Source: Thiothrix unzii (GTDB lineage Bacteria > Pseudomonadota > Gammaproteobacteria > Thiotrichales > Thiotrichaceae). From it: a stretch of 64,000 bases of DNA. The position numbers and the translations under genes are program-made. The notes beneath the pieces are model-generated. The model saw nothing but the letters and a program-made list of their open reading frames with translations. It was not told where the DNA came from and did not search any database. Shown one piece after another: positions 1 through 9,817 of the stretch. Location of the stretch: NCBI RefSeq assembly GCF_017901175.1, contig NZ_CP072793.1:2108001-2172000 (forward strand). The letters run 5' to 3'. Each line of letters opens with the position of its first letter. Positions within the stretch are counted from its first letter, which is position 1.

Positions 1-1
1 T

Positions 2-163
2 GCCACGGGTGTTGTCGTCAATGACAAACTACCCAGTGCCCTGACATACGTTGACCACGCGCCAGCGACGGCAAACTACAACAGTACATCTGGTGACTGG
101 ACGGTTGGCACAGTCCCCGCCAGACAAACGATGACATTGAACATTAATACCAAAGTCAATTAA
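2..163 (+). CDS. C-terminal fragment of DUF11-repeat surface protein
   Basis: The frame is open from the window edge and ends at TAA 161-163, giving 53 residues. They contain the pattern of a DUF11 (conserved repeat) domain end: VVVNDKLPSALTYVD, then GDWTVGTVPA, then a closing beta strand TMTLNI. Such domains are Ig-like stalks of large secreted or surface proteins, and here the protein ends right after the repeat with no sorting signal. The start and most of the protein lie outside the window, so nothing can be said about its head domains. It converges with the pilY1-type gene that ends at 438. Confidence 0.7.
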   Translation, partial: ATGVVVNDKLPSALTYVDHAPATANYNSTSGDWTVGTVPARQTMTLNINTKVN

Positions 164-269
164 CCCCCTTCGCATCCGTTCAATCCTGAACGGATGTATT
201 AAGTTAAATTCAAGTGGATCTCAAAACAATTTAGCTGATTCTTACAAAACCAAAACATTAACTCACCTT

Positions 270-300
270 GGAGCGGCAGATATTCACCCCTTGCCGCTCC
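270..300. terminator. 9-bp perfect hairpin in convergent intergenic region
   Basis: GGAGCGGCA at 270-278 is repeated inverted as TGCCGCTCC at 292-300 with a 13-nt loop. It lies between the end of the DUF11 gene (plus) and the end of the pilY1-type gene (minus), where a shared terminator is expected. There is no clean T run on either strand, so it may be Rho-assisted or have another role. A weaker hairpin lies at about 389-421. I see nothing else in 164-437. Confidence 0.4.
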
Positions 301-437
301 ACTTTATACCCAACTTATGCAACCACAACATAACTGGCAAATACTGCATCCTGATTCATTTCTCTCCTGCTATTTCATTGCACACTCAACACTCTCGCCA
401 CCGAATTGTTAGCGAGGGGTGTTAAATTAAACACTGC

Positions 438-3400
438 TTAGTGATCACGCCAGAAAGCACGTGGCAAGATTTTACCCAAATCCATATCATTACCATCCAC
501 TACACCCGGAACCAAACTGTTATTGCTATCAACCAACGGACGGCTCATCCTGCCCACACGCACTTCGACAAATTGCTGAGTACAATCGGTTTTATCCGTG
601 CAATCTTTAGCCTCAGCGGTGCTGGGTTTGTGGAACACCAATTGCGCACCATCCAATAGTTCGTTTTTAGCTGCAACCAGCGCACGCTCTTTACCGCCTT
701 TGCGATCCAAGTCAGCAACCGCCGCCCCGGTAAACAAATCAACCACGTAAGCACGTGCTTTTGCCTGACGGTTTTCGCACGAATCCCCCACCGTTACTGA
801 ACCGGGTGTGAAGGTAGTGAATACCACTTTATTCAGGACGGTATTTGAGCTGGCTAATACTTTTTCACCGCTATTCGGCAAGGCATAATACCAGCCTTTC
901 AGTGTCGTATTCGCTGCCAAACCTGTGCCTAACTTGCTGGCATCGTCAATACTTGCCAAGGTACTGTCTTCTTTAATCGGGAATACGCTGCTATCCGGCT
1001 TGTTGCTATATGGCGCACGATCAACCATCACGTAAAAACGATCCTGCACACTGGTATCAAGCGCGAACGCACGATTACCGCTACCAATCGACAAGAATAA
1101 TAGCGTTTTGCCTTGGTATTCCATCAAAGCGACATCCGGTTCAAAGAAGAATTGCCGTTTGGCTGAACCCGTTCCGCCCAATTCAGCAAATTTGCTTAAA
1201 CGCGCCTTGCTGTAATCGTAAAAAGTGTCCGCACTCGTTGGTTTCAGGTCGTGTAAATCCACATCCATATCAACGCGCCATACAGTCCCGCCAGTATCCG
1301 CAAAGTAAAGGCGGTCAAGCGCACCATTACGATCCATATCTAACACCCGAATATCACCGGGGATGCTATGGGTTAACTCGCTGGATGGGGTTAAACCGTC
1401 ACTCGCGCCGCTAATATCACGTAGCGACCACAACCGATCACCCGTTTCTGCATCGACGATATACACGTTACGGCCTTTGCTCATACCGTAACCACCACCG
1501 AATACCAGCACATCAATCAACTCACTGTCATGAGTCGCATTTTCTGTTTTAGGTTTAGCCACACGCATTTTCGCTAAGGCGGGTTTTGACCATGTTTCCC
1601 CTAATTCGCTGAAACCACTGGTCTTGTCATTAATGTACCAAACCAATGCGGGTTTACTGGCGTTACTAATATCCAGCATGTAATACGCCGTGCCACCGGT
1701 ACGTAACCCAAAATACAGGTAAGTTTTAAATGCATCACTGGCATCAACTTTACCATCATTATTGCTATCGTATTGGAAACGCCAAACGTTTAATGCGCCA
1801 TCAATGCCCGCAACATGTGTATCCGGCAAGGCATTTTCATAAAACATTTTCACATTTTTCAGTAAGGCATTCGGCATAAATGCCCATTTTTCCACACCTG
1901 TTGCCGCATCAATAGCATGTAGATAACCCTCGTTAGTCGCCATAAATACTAACGTTGTCGTAGCATCGTAAGACACCAGTTCTGGTTTACCTGTCAACAT
2001 ATCACCCATGTGATAACGCGGCGTGCCATCAGCTTTTTTACCACGGATAAAATCGAGCCATTGATTACGCTCTGGTGCGCCCTGTGCTTCCATCATTGCA
2101 GGCGTGACACCCGGTGCTTTCAATTCAATTAACGTTCTGTTGTTTTTATCGGTATACAACTTACGGGCATCCGGCAACGGTAACTTATTGGCAGCACCAC
2201 CTTTGGTAATATCCTTACCGTCTTTGGTGGTGCTCCAAAAGTCCTGTACCCCATCGTTCATTTCACCAAAAGCATTGGTAACTTCCTTGCCATTCTTATC
2301 CACAACACGCCCATCTTTGCGGGCAAACTTTTTCAGATTACCCGACCATAACGGTGTATCGCTGCGTTTAATCAACGGCATGTAAACGTATTCGTTATTT
2401 GCCAATAAACTAGCGTTGTCCACACCGTAAGCTGGAGTACTGCCATTGAGGATATTATCTTCCTGCACGATACACAGTTGCTCCAGTTTATTGGTAACCG
2501 TCACATCCACTGTTTGATTAGCCAAGATGCTTACCGCGCCCGCTGGGGTAATAACCGGTGTCACATAAGTGTGATCGGTTGGAGCCGTCGGCAACGTGGG
2601 TTCACTAACAGTACAAGTGGTATTTTCAGGGATACTGCCAATCAGTTTGCTTGCCCCGTCTTTGAGCAACACGATTTGGTCAAAACTGTTATCGCTACAA
2701 TCCACCACAATAGCGTAATCCGGGCTGGTAAAACCGGCGGGTTTATCGGTCACCTGCTTGGTCACTCTTAACGAACCTGTTTTCCAGCTCAGGGTATTGG
2801 TGACACTAATGGCACTGGGGTTGCTATTGCTCAAGGTGACAGATGCCGGACTAATGATCGGAGCGGCATACGCATATCCCACTGGAGGGACTGGCAAGGT
2901 TTCCGTTAATGAACAGGTAATGCCCGCCGGAATATCAGTAATCACTGTATTCGCACCATCTTTCAGCTTCACCGTGCGGTTATAGGTCGCGTTAGAGCAC
3001 GTAAGATTCAAGTTGTAATCGGGGCTGACAAAACCCAAAGGCTTATCACCTGTTACGGTTTTACTGATAGTCAGCGATGCGCCGGGAGTTACGCATTCAT
3101 TTACGCCCAATTGGGTAAGACCAAAGTCGTCTCCAGAGTAACTCTTTGCTGCTGAAGTAAACTTGAACTTCATACTATTGGTACTTGCAGTAAAAACATG
3201 CTCTATGCGTTTCCAGCCATTTAAAGGCTTACTATTTGCCGTTTCCGCTGCTGTAACTTCGTAAGCACCAAATACAATGTTACCATCTGGTTTTCCAGTT
3301 ACCCCGCCTGTTCTCAAACGAACAATCGGATTATCTGAAGTGAGGGACTCGTGTACATCAGTAACATAAGCTGAAAATGTATAAGTCTTGCCTACGACTA

Positions 3401-5141
3401 GTCCACTAACATGCTGTTCCCATACTAAATATTCTGCGGAAGGTGGTCCACTAGGATCACCTGTACCTAAAGCGTTACCATTGGAATAAAACCATGTGTT
3501 ACTTGATGAAACATTGTTAGCTGGATCACCGGGAAATGGCTTCTGATCAAGAATCCAGCTTCCTTTCTCCAAATAGAAATCACCCTCTATAATAGAAAAC
3601 TTATTGACTGTACCACCATCACCACCAGTCGCAGGCCAATCCGTCGGGTAGGTGTTATAACCACGATACTGGACTTGAGAATAAAAGTTAGCAGCCGAAT
3701 AAAAATAACCGGGCGTTGTGTTGTTTTTTCCCGGATGTTGATTAATATCTGTAGACGATGGTGATGTGGTAAATCCACCATTGACTACTAAATTAACAGG
3801 TGACGGCACTGTACCTGCCGGACAACTTCCCCCAATCACAGGTGGAGGTGTTGACGGTTGTAACGGATTAGTGACCGTTACTGTTTGCGTCGTGTTATCA
3901 CCGATAGTAACAGGCTGTGCCATGCTGTATTGCGGCGCACCGTAAGTATAACCGGATGGTGCACCACTAGGCGGCGTTTCTGTGACCGTGCATGTGGTAT
4001 TTATGGGGATCGAAACCGAGGTAAAAGTTTCGTTATGCTTCAACTGAAAGTTCTTGTCGTAAAGCGTCGTACCATCGCACTTCAACGTGAAGTCAAACAG
4101 ACGGGTTGAATCCGTAGTACTCCCTGTCACCACTTTTTTAACTGAAATCTTTCCAGACTTCTTCGGCACACCTGCCCAAACACGATAACCCACACTCGGT
4201 GACTTTTCATTTGCAGCCAAACTACTTGGACAGTGACTTGGCGCATTAGTACGATGCGAACAATCAATCTGGGTAAAAGCAGAAGCACCTATCACGACCG
4301 TAGTATTTAAATTACTTTGCAACGTTGTTTCATGGCGATTCCCCCCCATATCACGCAGTCCCCAAGCATTGCCAGTGCCCTGTCCAACTTGCGCCCACCA
4401 AGGCCCATTCGGGTCGTAGAACAAAACTCCCGATGATGCCCCTGTATACATCCCGGTTGAAAAGCTGATACTTGCCTTCGATGGCTGTGAATTACCGGTA
4501 GGATAAGTATTCAAGCTCTGAGTTGCCTTATTCCAATACATCGCTTTCATCAGCTCACTTTGAAGCGGAAGCCTTGGTCTAGGGTCATTCGCGTTAAATG
4601 ATGAAATATTGCTATTGCCACTTGTACCGCTAAAAGTAAATGCGCCTGAATTGACATCTCCGGTTGCTAACCAATTCATATAATGAGCCACTTGATTGAG
4701 CGACAAACCATCAATTGGTAAATTCCCAGCATTACTGCTAGAAGTAATATTGACTGCTCCCCCCGTATCAAATGGAGACCTCACCCTCCATTTCCCACCA
4801 GAAAATTCGTAAGGCTTCCACATTGATCTTCCCGCACCATGATCACCAACCAGCCCATTGCCACTCGCATTAGGGGCTACTGCATTCAGGAAATTAACCC
4901 AGTCCTGAACCGTAATCTGAGTTTGACTTACCATGAACTCATAGTTGACCCCTCCTTTACCTACATCATCAATAACAATCATTTTGTTCGCAAATGAAGG
5001 AGGAACATTATTCAACTTACTGAGAGCGTCAGGATGAATTGTTAATGAAGCTGCATTAACATTCACCATTGCCGCCAAATAAATGACGGCAATAGCAATG
5101 AAGGTTTTCAACAGTGATCGGTGCGGTGTTAAGGAATTCAT
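438..5141 (-). CDS. PilY1-type pilus adhesin with FGE-like and DUF5979 head
   Basis: This 1567-residue protein has a signal peptide (about 1-30, ending VNVNA). About 45-330 resembles the formylglycine-generating-enzyme/sulfatase-modifying fold (GLRDMGGNRHETT, then GYRVWAGV). A DUF5979-like Ig domain follows at about 332-425, then a galactose-binding-like module beginning NLVVNGGF (about 450-680), then two more DUF5979 domains to about 885. The last 680 residues are a PilC/PilY1 beta-propeller with two aspartate-rich calcium loops (DSNNDGKVD and DMDRNGALD). The propeller closely matches the neighbouring PilY1, but the von Willebrand A head is replaced. Its start overlaps the stop of that gene as TAATG, so the two are translationally coupled. 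It probably sits at the pilus tip or cell surface and binds a different target. Catalysis by the FGE-like part is unproven; in surface proteins this fold is often only a binding scaffold. Confidence 0.8.
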   Translation of the reverse strand: MNSLTPHRSLLKTFIAIAVIYLAAMVNVNAASLTIHPDALSKLNNVPPSFANKMIVIDDVGKGGVNYEFMVSQTQITVQDWVNFLNAVAPNASGNGLVGDHGAGRSMWKPYEFSGGKWRVRSPFDTGGAVNITSSSNAGNLPIDGLSLNQVAHYMNWLATGDVNSGAFTFSGTSGNSNISSFNANDPRPRLPLQSELMKAMYWNKATQSLNTYPTGNSQPSKASISFSTGMYTGASSGVLFYDPNGPWWAQVGQGTGNAWGLRDMGGNRHETTLQSNLNTTVVIGASAFTQIDCSHRTNAPSHCPSSLAANEKSPSVGYRVWAGVPKKSGKISVKKVVTGSTTDSTRLFDFTLKCDGTTLYDKNFQLKHNETFTSVSIPINTTCTVTETPPSGAPSGYTYGAPQYSMAQPVTIGDNTTQTVTVTNPLQPSTPPPVIGGSCPAGTVPSPVNLVVNGGFTTSPSSTDINQHPGKNNTTPGYFYSAANFYSQVQYRGYNTYPTDWPATGGDGGTVNKFSIIEGDFYLEKGSWILDQKPFPGDPANNVSSSNTWFYSNGNALGTGDPSGPPSAEYLVWEQHVSGLVVGKTYTFSAYVTDVHESLTSDNPIVRLRTGGVTGKPDGNIVFGAYEVTAAETANSKPLNGWKRIEHVFTASTNSMKFKFTSAAKSYSGDDFGLTQLGVNECVTPGASLTISKTVTGDKPLGFVSPDYNLNLTCSNATYNRTVKLKDGANTVITDIPAGITCSLTETLPVPPVGYAYAAPIISPASVTLSNSNPSAISVTNTLSWKTGSLRVTKQVTDKPAGFTSPDYAIVVDCSDNSFDQIVLLKDGASKLIGSIPENTTCTVSEPTLPTAPTDHTYVTPVITPAGAVSILANQTVDVTVTNKLEQLCIVQEDNILNGSTPAYGVDNASLLANNEYVYMPLIKRSDTPLWSGNLKKFARKDGRVVDKNGKEVTNAFGEMNDGVQDFWSTTKDGKDITKGGAANKLPLPDARKLYTDKNNRTLIELKAPGVTPAMMEAQGAPERNQWLDFIRGKKADGTPRYHMGDMLTGKPELVSYDATTTLVFMATNEGYLHAIDAATGVEKWAFMPNALLKNVKMFYENALPDTHVAGIDGALNVWRFQYDSNNDGKVDASDAFKTYLYFGLRTGGTAYYMLDISNASKPALVWYINDKTSGFSELGETWSKPALAKMRVAKPKTENATHDSELIDVLVFGGGYGMSKGRNVYIVDAETGDRLWSLRDISGASDGLTPSSELTHSIPGDIRVLDMDRNGALDRLYFADTGGTVWRVDMDVDLHDLKPTSADTFYDYSKARLSKFAELGGTGSAKRQFFFEPDVALMEYQGKTLLFLSIGSGNRAFALDTSVQDRFYVMVDRAPYSNKPDSSVFPIKEDSTLASIDDASKLGTGLAANTTLKGWYYALPNSGEKVLASSNTVLNKVVFTTFTPGSVTVGDSCENRQAKARAYVVDLFTGAAVADLDRKGGKERALVAAKNELLDGAQLVFHKPSTAEAKDCTDKTDCTQQFVEVRVGRMSRPLVDSNNSLVPGVVDGNDMDLGKILPRAFWRDH

Positions 5142-8100
5142 TATTCAGTTCCTTTCAATTCATCGCGCCAGAACACCCGTGGCAAAATATCACCCATATT
5201 AGTACCAAGAGGAATATTGGTATTATCAATCAAAGGTAAATTCATTTTACCAATGCGCACTTCAGCCACCTGTGTTCCGCAATCACCCGCCTTGCAAGCA
5301 GTACCATCCGCTGCTGTAGGCTTGCTGAAAACAACTTGCGCGGCATCTAAGATTTCATTAACGCCTGCAATAACAGAACGCTCGGCATCACCATCCTTAC
5401 GGTCGAGGTTTACCGCTGCCCCGCCATTAAATAAATCCAGCACATAAGCCCTCGCACTGTTTGGTGGTGCGGAACAAGGGTCAATACCTTCTTCACTGGC
5501 AGGTGCAGAAGCGAAGGTTGTAAATATGACTTTATTCATAAAGGTTACAGCCGGAGCTAAGACTTTTTCACCGGTGTTAGGCAAATCGTAATACCAGCCA
5601 TGCAAAGTAGTTTCCGTTAACAGACTTTTGCTCGCACCAATTGCAGACGTATTATCTGTGCCATCAGCATTAGTCAAACTAACCAGCTTCGCATTTTCTT
5701 GAATCGGGAAAATGCTGCTATCAGGCGGACTAAATGGGTTACGGTCAATGAACACGTAAAACCGGTCATCACTTTCACTCAACGGGCGGGTACGATAACC
5801 GCTGCCAATGGCCAGTGTTAAGATGGTTTTACCCTGATGCTGCATTAATGCAATATCTGGCTCATAAAAGAACATGCGTTTATTAACGGCGGTTCCGCCT
5901 ACGTTAGCAAACTCACTCAAACGTGCCTTGCTGTAGTCGTAAAACGTATCTGCACCAGCGGGTAATAAATCGCCGACATCCACATCCATATCCACACGCC
6001 ATACGTGTCCTCCGGTATCAGCGAAATACAAACGATCTAATGCACCGTTGCGATCCATATCCATTACCCGAATATCGCCCGGAATACTGTCTGTTAATTT
6101 CGCTGCTGCACCTGTTACATTATCACGCAATGACCAAACTAACGCGCCAGTATCCGCCCGCACGATATAGACATTGCGCCCTTTACTATCTGCTGCACGA
6201 GTAACGCTTGCAGTATTTTCCGTATTTTTTACCGGATCATAACCACCACCAAATACCAATACATCGACCAACTCACTATCATGAGTTGCATTTTCCGGGC
6301 TATTTTTAGCTAGACGCATTTTAGCAAACGCTGGTTTTGACCATGCCTGCCCTAACTCACTAAAGCCGGAAGTTTGATCCGTAATATACCAAACGATTTT
6401 TGGAGAGGCAATGGTGCTAATATCCAGCATGTAATATTCATTACCACCTTGACGCAATCCAAAATACACATAAGTTTTATAAGGATCTGCGGCATCTAAA
6501 ACATTATCACCATCGTCGTCATATTGAAAACGCCATACATTCAATGCACCATCAATACCGGAAATATGCTTTTTCGGCTGGGCATTTTGATAGAAAGTAT
6601 CGACATTTTTCAGTAAAGATTTTGGCATAAATGCCCATTTTTCAACGCCCGTATCAGCATCAATCGCGTGCAAATAGCCTTCATTACTACCAACTATAAT
6701 GTACGGTTTAGAATCATCTGCGGTAATCAGTTGTGGTTTACCGTTGAGCATATCGCCCATGTGATAACGGGGTGTGCCATCAGCTTTTTTACCACGGATG
6801 AAGTCTACCAAATTATCGCGCATCGCATTATCGGATGCTGCCAACCCTAACATCACAGGTGTAACATTGGTTTTATCTAAATTCAGCACTGGCACATTGA
6901 GTTTAACATCTGAGGTATGCGTCAATAACTTTCGAGCATCTGGTAACGGGAGTTTATTGGCAGCACCACCTTTAGTGACATCTTTACCATCTTGTGTCGC
7001 ACTCCATAAATCTTGAGCATTATCTTTAAATACCCCTTGAGCATCGACGGCTTCATTACCATTCTTATCAATTAATTTACCCGTACTATCACGTTTAAAC
7101 TTCTTGAGATTTCCCGGCCATAAAGGCAATACATTACGGTCAAAAACTGGTATGTACACAAACTCGCTATGGCTTAACAATGAGCCTTGATCCACCTGAT
7201 AACTTGGTGAACTGAATGAAGAAGCCGAAGCCGTTACCTTATTGATAATACTATTAAAAGCATCCAATAACGTCGCAGTATCCGATGCTTCAAAGAAACC
7301 ACCTGCCGCTAAAGTGCGCATATAGCTCATTGGATTAAACAACGAAGTCATTACTTGCTGTTCATAATCGGTTAACTCTGCCAATGTCGGTGCGGCTGGC
7401 AATGCAGGTTGCAATCCGTCACCCGTACTTTGAAAGATTGGCGTACCAGATAATTGTAATTTAGGCGAAGTTTCATCCTGCACGCGCTTAATCACGTTTT
7501 CAAATGCCAGTTTCAAACTATCCGCATCATCTGCTTGTGCATAACCCGCAGGTACACTCGCTAACGCTTTCAAATAATTCGTAGCATTGACATCATTCAA
7601 ACCAAAACCGATAGCAAAGGTTTGAATAAACTGATCACCATCCAAAGTCGTTGATTGGTCTTCATTTAATAAGAACTTGGTTAACTCAGGCCCGCATGTG
7701 CCACTTTTATAACCGTTAGGGCTATCAACGCAGGTTTCAGTGGTCAACGTTGCAATATCAGTTGCAGCCGTAGGTAAAGCATTAATACCGCCGCGTGAGG
7801 CACTGTATTCAGGGCGACCATCAGACATCAGTACAATGTAATTTGACTGACATTCTTGTTCTATAGGGGTCTTGTATTTAGCAACGCCCGTAGGTTCACC
7901 ATCACAAAGCTGTTGGTCACACACTTCAACATTGGTGGGTTTGGGGGTGTCAGTACAATCGTAACGAGGACAAGTGTAACTGGTGCAAGAACCACCCGAA
8001 GCATTACCTGCTTCATCAACACTATCAGGAACCCAGCAACAGGCATCATTCGCGACCACACCCCACGTACAAGCATCACGTTGTTCAGTACGACAACTAC

Positions 8101-8803
8101 CCGGCACAATGGTCTGCCAGCATTCCCACCAATCTTTAACGCAACTGGTTATCTCGCCACACGCGCTGCCCGGATCTAAAGTGCCAGTATAACTAGACGG
8201 ATGTGCAGCTCGTATATGATCAGGAAGCTTGCGCCCGAACAGCACGTCCTCACCCCGGTAATAGCGCGTCGCTTCATACAGTGCGTCCACAATGGGCGTG
8301 TAACCATATGCACCCCAATCGCTGGCTACGTCTTTGAGAAACTCACGTACCGGTTGATTCATGCCCTGAGGATTAGGTAAGTTATCCAGCCCCTCTGGAG
8401 TACTTGCCTGAATAATCGACATCGCACTACCGTTACCATCCTTATCCAAATCAATCGGCTTCACCGGAAAGCTCACCCCGTTCGCCGCATCCTCCCCATG
8501 ACCGCCGTAACGCATTAGACCAATGTTCAAATTGGTTGGTGCAGTCGTCAACACTTGGGAAAATACATCCTTCATTACTTCCTGACGACTTTTCCCCGCG
8601 CTTAAACATGAAGCGATCACCGTACCTGTTGCCGGATCAGTACAGTTCATACTCCCGGAGTTATCCAACACAAACAAAATGTTAGGATTTGCGGAAGTAT
8701 TTTGCGCGTAATAAATATCCGTTTCATCCGCCATCAAGGTGGAAGCAAACAACAATGGAGCCAGCCATAACAGCCAACGTAATTTCCGGGGTGTATTTTT
8801 CAT
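5141..8803 (-). CDS. pilY1: PilY1 type IV pilus tip adhesin with vWA domain
   Basis: This 1220-residue protein starts with a signal peptide cleaved near residue 25. It has a von Willebrand A domain with the metal-site motif D47-x-S-x-S (FVLDNSGSM). A cysteine-rich insertion at about 215-300 carries well over a dozen cysteines, which suggests a disulfide-stapled loop. From about 540 to the end it is the PilY1 beta-propeller with aspartate-rich calcium loops (DDDGDNVLD, DMDRNGALD). PilY1 primes pilus assembly together with the minor pilins, controls retraction and binds surfaces. The four minor pilin genes lie directly upstream in the same operon. AAGGG lies about 10 nt before the start ATG. 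Confidence 0.92.
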   Translation of the reverse strand: MKNTPRKLRWLLWLAPLLFASTLMADETDIYYAQNTSANPNILFVLDNSGSMNCTDPATGTVIASCLSAGKSRQEVMKDVFSQVLTTAPTNLNIGLMRYGGHGEDAANGVSFPVKPIDLDKDGNGSAMSIIQASTPEGLDNLPNPQGMNQPVREFLKDVASDWGAYGYTPIVDALYEATRYYRGEDVLFGRKLPDHIRAAHPSSYTGTLDPGSACGEITSCVKDWWECWQTIVPGSCRTEQRDACTWGVVANDACCWVPDSVDEAGNASGGSCTSYTCPRYDCTDTPKPTNVEVCDQQLCDGEPTGVAKYKTPIEQECQSNYIVLMSDGRPEYSASRGGINALPTAATDIATLTTETCVDSPNGYKSGTCGPELTKFLLNEDQSTTLDGDQFIQTFAIGFGLNDVNATNYLKALASVPAGYAQADDADSLKLAFENVIKRVQDETSPKLQLSGTPIFQSTGDGLQPALPAAPTLAELTDYEQQVMTSLFNPMSYMRTLAAGGFFEASDTATLLDAFNSIINKVTASASSFSSPSYQVDQGSLLSHSEFVYIPVFDRNVLPLWPGNLKKFKRDSTGKLIDKNGNEAVDAQGVFKDNAQDLWSATQDGKDVTKGGAANKLPLPDARKLLTHTSDVKLNVPVLNLDKTNVTPVMLGLAASDNAMRDNLVDFIRGKKADGTPRYHMGDMLNGKPQLITADDSKPYIIVGSNEGYLHAIDADTGVEKWAFMPKSLLKNVDTFYQNAQPKKHISGIDGALNVWRFQYDDDGDNVLDAADPYKTYVYFGLRQGGNEYYMLDISTIASPKIVWYITDQTSGFSELGQAWSKPAFAKMRLAKNSPENATHDSELVDVLVFGGGYDPVKNTENTASVTRAADSKGRNVYIVRADTGALVWSLRDNVTGAAAKLTDSIPGDIRVMDMDRNGALDRLYFADTGGHVWRVDMDVDVGDLLPAGADTFYDYSKARLSEFANVGGTAVNKRMFFYEPDIALMQHQGKTILTLAIGSGYRTRPLSESDDRFYVFIDRNPFSPPDSSIFPIQENAKLVSLTNADGTDNTSAIGASKSLLTETTLHGWYYDLPNTGEKVLAPAVTFMNKVIFTTFASAPASEEGIDPCSAPPNSARAYVLDLFNGGAAVNLDRKDGDAERSVIAGVNEILDAAQVVFSKPTAADGTACKAGDCGTQVAEVRIGKMNLPLIDNTNIPLGTNMGDILPRVFWRDELKGTE

Positions 8804-8825
8804 GGTTGTATTCCCTTATTCCAAG

Positions 8826-9260
8826 TTACCAACAAACAGTAGAAGCGTTATTACTACTGTCTTTTGCCGACTTCGCGCCGCGCTGATCTAAAATAATACT
8901 GTTGCATTTGCTATCACTGGCCTGCGTTTTTCCCGTTACGGGTGTCGCTGTGACCGTAAAGGTGGTTTGCGTAACACCGCTCAGTGCCAAGGTGTATTCA
9001 CCTTCAGGGGTCGTGGGGCTATTCGAGTCGTAACCCAACCCCGTCAATGTGGTGGAGTAAGTGCGATTCAGCAGAAAGCTGCGTTCCTGACGCTGGAAAA
9101 CCTCATTCAAACCAACATGTGCATCCGAACGTTTGGCTTTTTGCACGTGCTGCACATAACTGGGGTAAGCAAACGCTGCTAAAATGCCAATAATCGCTAC
9201 CACGATCATCATTTCAACTAAGGTGAAGCCGCGTTGGGTAGGTTTTATCATTGTTATCAT
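8826..9260 (-). CDS. pilE: PilE-like type IV minor pilin
   Basis: This is a 144-residue prepilin. Its short leader ends at G11 and is followed by FTLVEMMIVVAIIGILAAFA, the prepilin peptidase site with Glu at +5 and the hydrophobic assembly helix. Two cysteines near the C terminus (SDSKCNS and TVCW) can form the D-loop disulfide typical of PilE proteins. It sits between pilX and pilY1, as PilE does in minor pilin operons. AGGA lies about 9 nt before ATG 9260; a second ATG three codons on is possible. The major pilin must be encoded elsewhere. Confidence 0.88.
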   Translation of the reverse strand: MITMIKPTQRGFTLVEMMIVVAIIGILAAFAYPSYVQHVQKAKRSDAHVGLNEVFQRQERSFLLNRTYSTTLTGLGYDSNSPTTPEGEYTLALSGVTQTTFTVTATPVTGKTQASDSKCNSIILDQRGAKSAKDSSNNASTVCW

Positions 9261-9285
9261 TGTGTTATTCCTAATGAGTAGAGCG

Positions 9286-9807
9286 TTATGGGGTGGGCGG
9301 AACGGGTTTCACAACCCCCTCAACGTGCCTGCTACGTGCGCCAGTTCCGGTTAACATCGCGTTGGCCTCGGTAATAAACACCCGACACGCCAAACCGCCG
9401 GTATCCGGGGTCATTTCTGTGGTCATGGCAACACCGCGTAATGGCGGGCAACCTTGCGCACTGCCCATTGTGGCAAAACCGGCGGCGGTCACTCCGCTGG
9501 CGGCATCACTATAGCCATCAGCACCGGAAAGCGTGCGTAAGCGCACCACCCCAGCATCCGCACTCGCGGGCAACGCCGTGGTTGATTCCGCTGTGCGTAA
9601 CACTTCAAACAAACTGGCTGATTTACGCAACATCGAGTCCGCACCCTGAAACGTCAGCATGTACATCATCTGATTACCGGCAATGCGACTGTCCGTACCC
9701 GCCATGCGCGAAGCCGCCACCCCAATTACCGTCATCACCAATAAAATCACCAAACCCCACAACAAAGCTGAACCCTGTTCGCGTTTGGCATAACGTGTTT
9801 GCTTCAT
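9286..9807 (-). CDS. pilX: PilX minor pilin
   Basis: The leader KREQG is followed by SALLWGLVILLVMTVIGVAA, a pilin-like helix without Glu at +5, as in PilX/GspK-type tip pilins. The next stretch (ASRMAGTDSRIAGNQMMYM) has the PilX pattern. I chose ATG 9807 because AGAGGA (9814-9819) lies 6 nt upstream; the frame is open further up but would overlap pilW. The protein is 173 residues. It is expected in the pilus tip complex with PilV, PilW, PilE and PilY1. Confidence 0.85.
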   Translation of the reverse strand: MKQTRYAKREQGSALLWGLVILLVMTVIGVAASRMAGTDSRIAGNQMMYMLTFQGADSMLRKSASLFEVLRTAESTTALPASADAGVVRLRTLSGADGYSDAASGVTAAGFATMGSAQGCPPLRGVAMTTEMTPDTGGLACRVFITEANAMLTGTGARSRHVEGVVKPVPPTP

Positions 9808-9817
9808 GCTCATTCCT

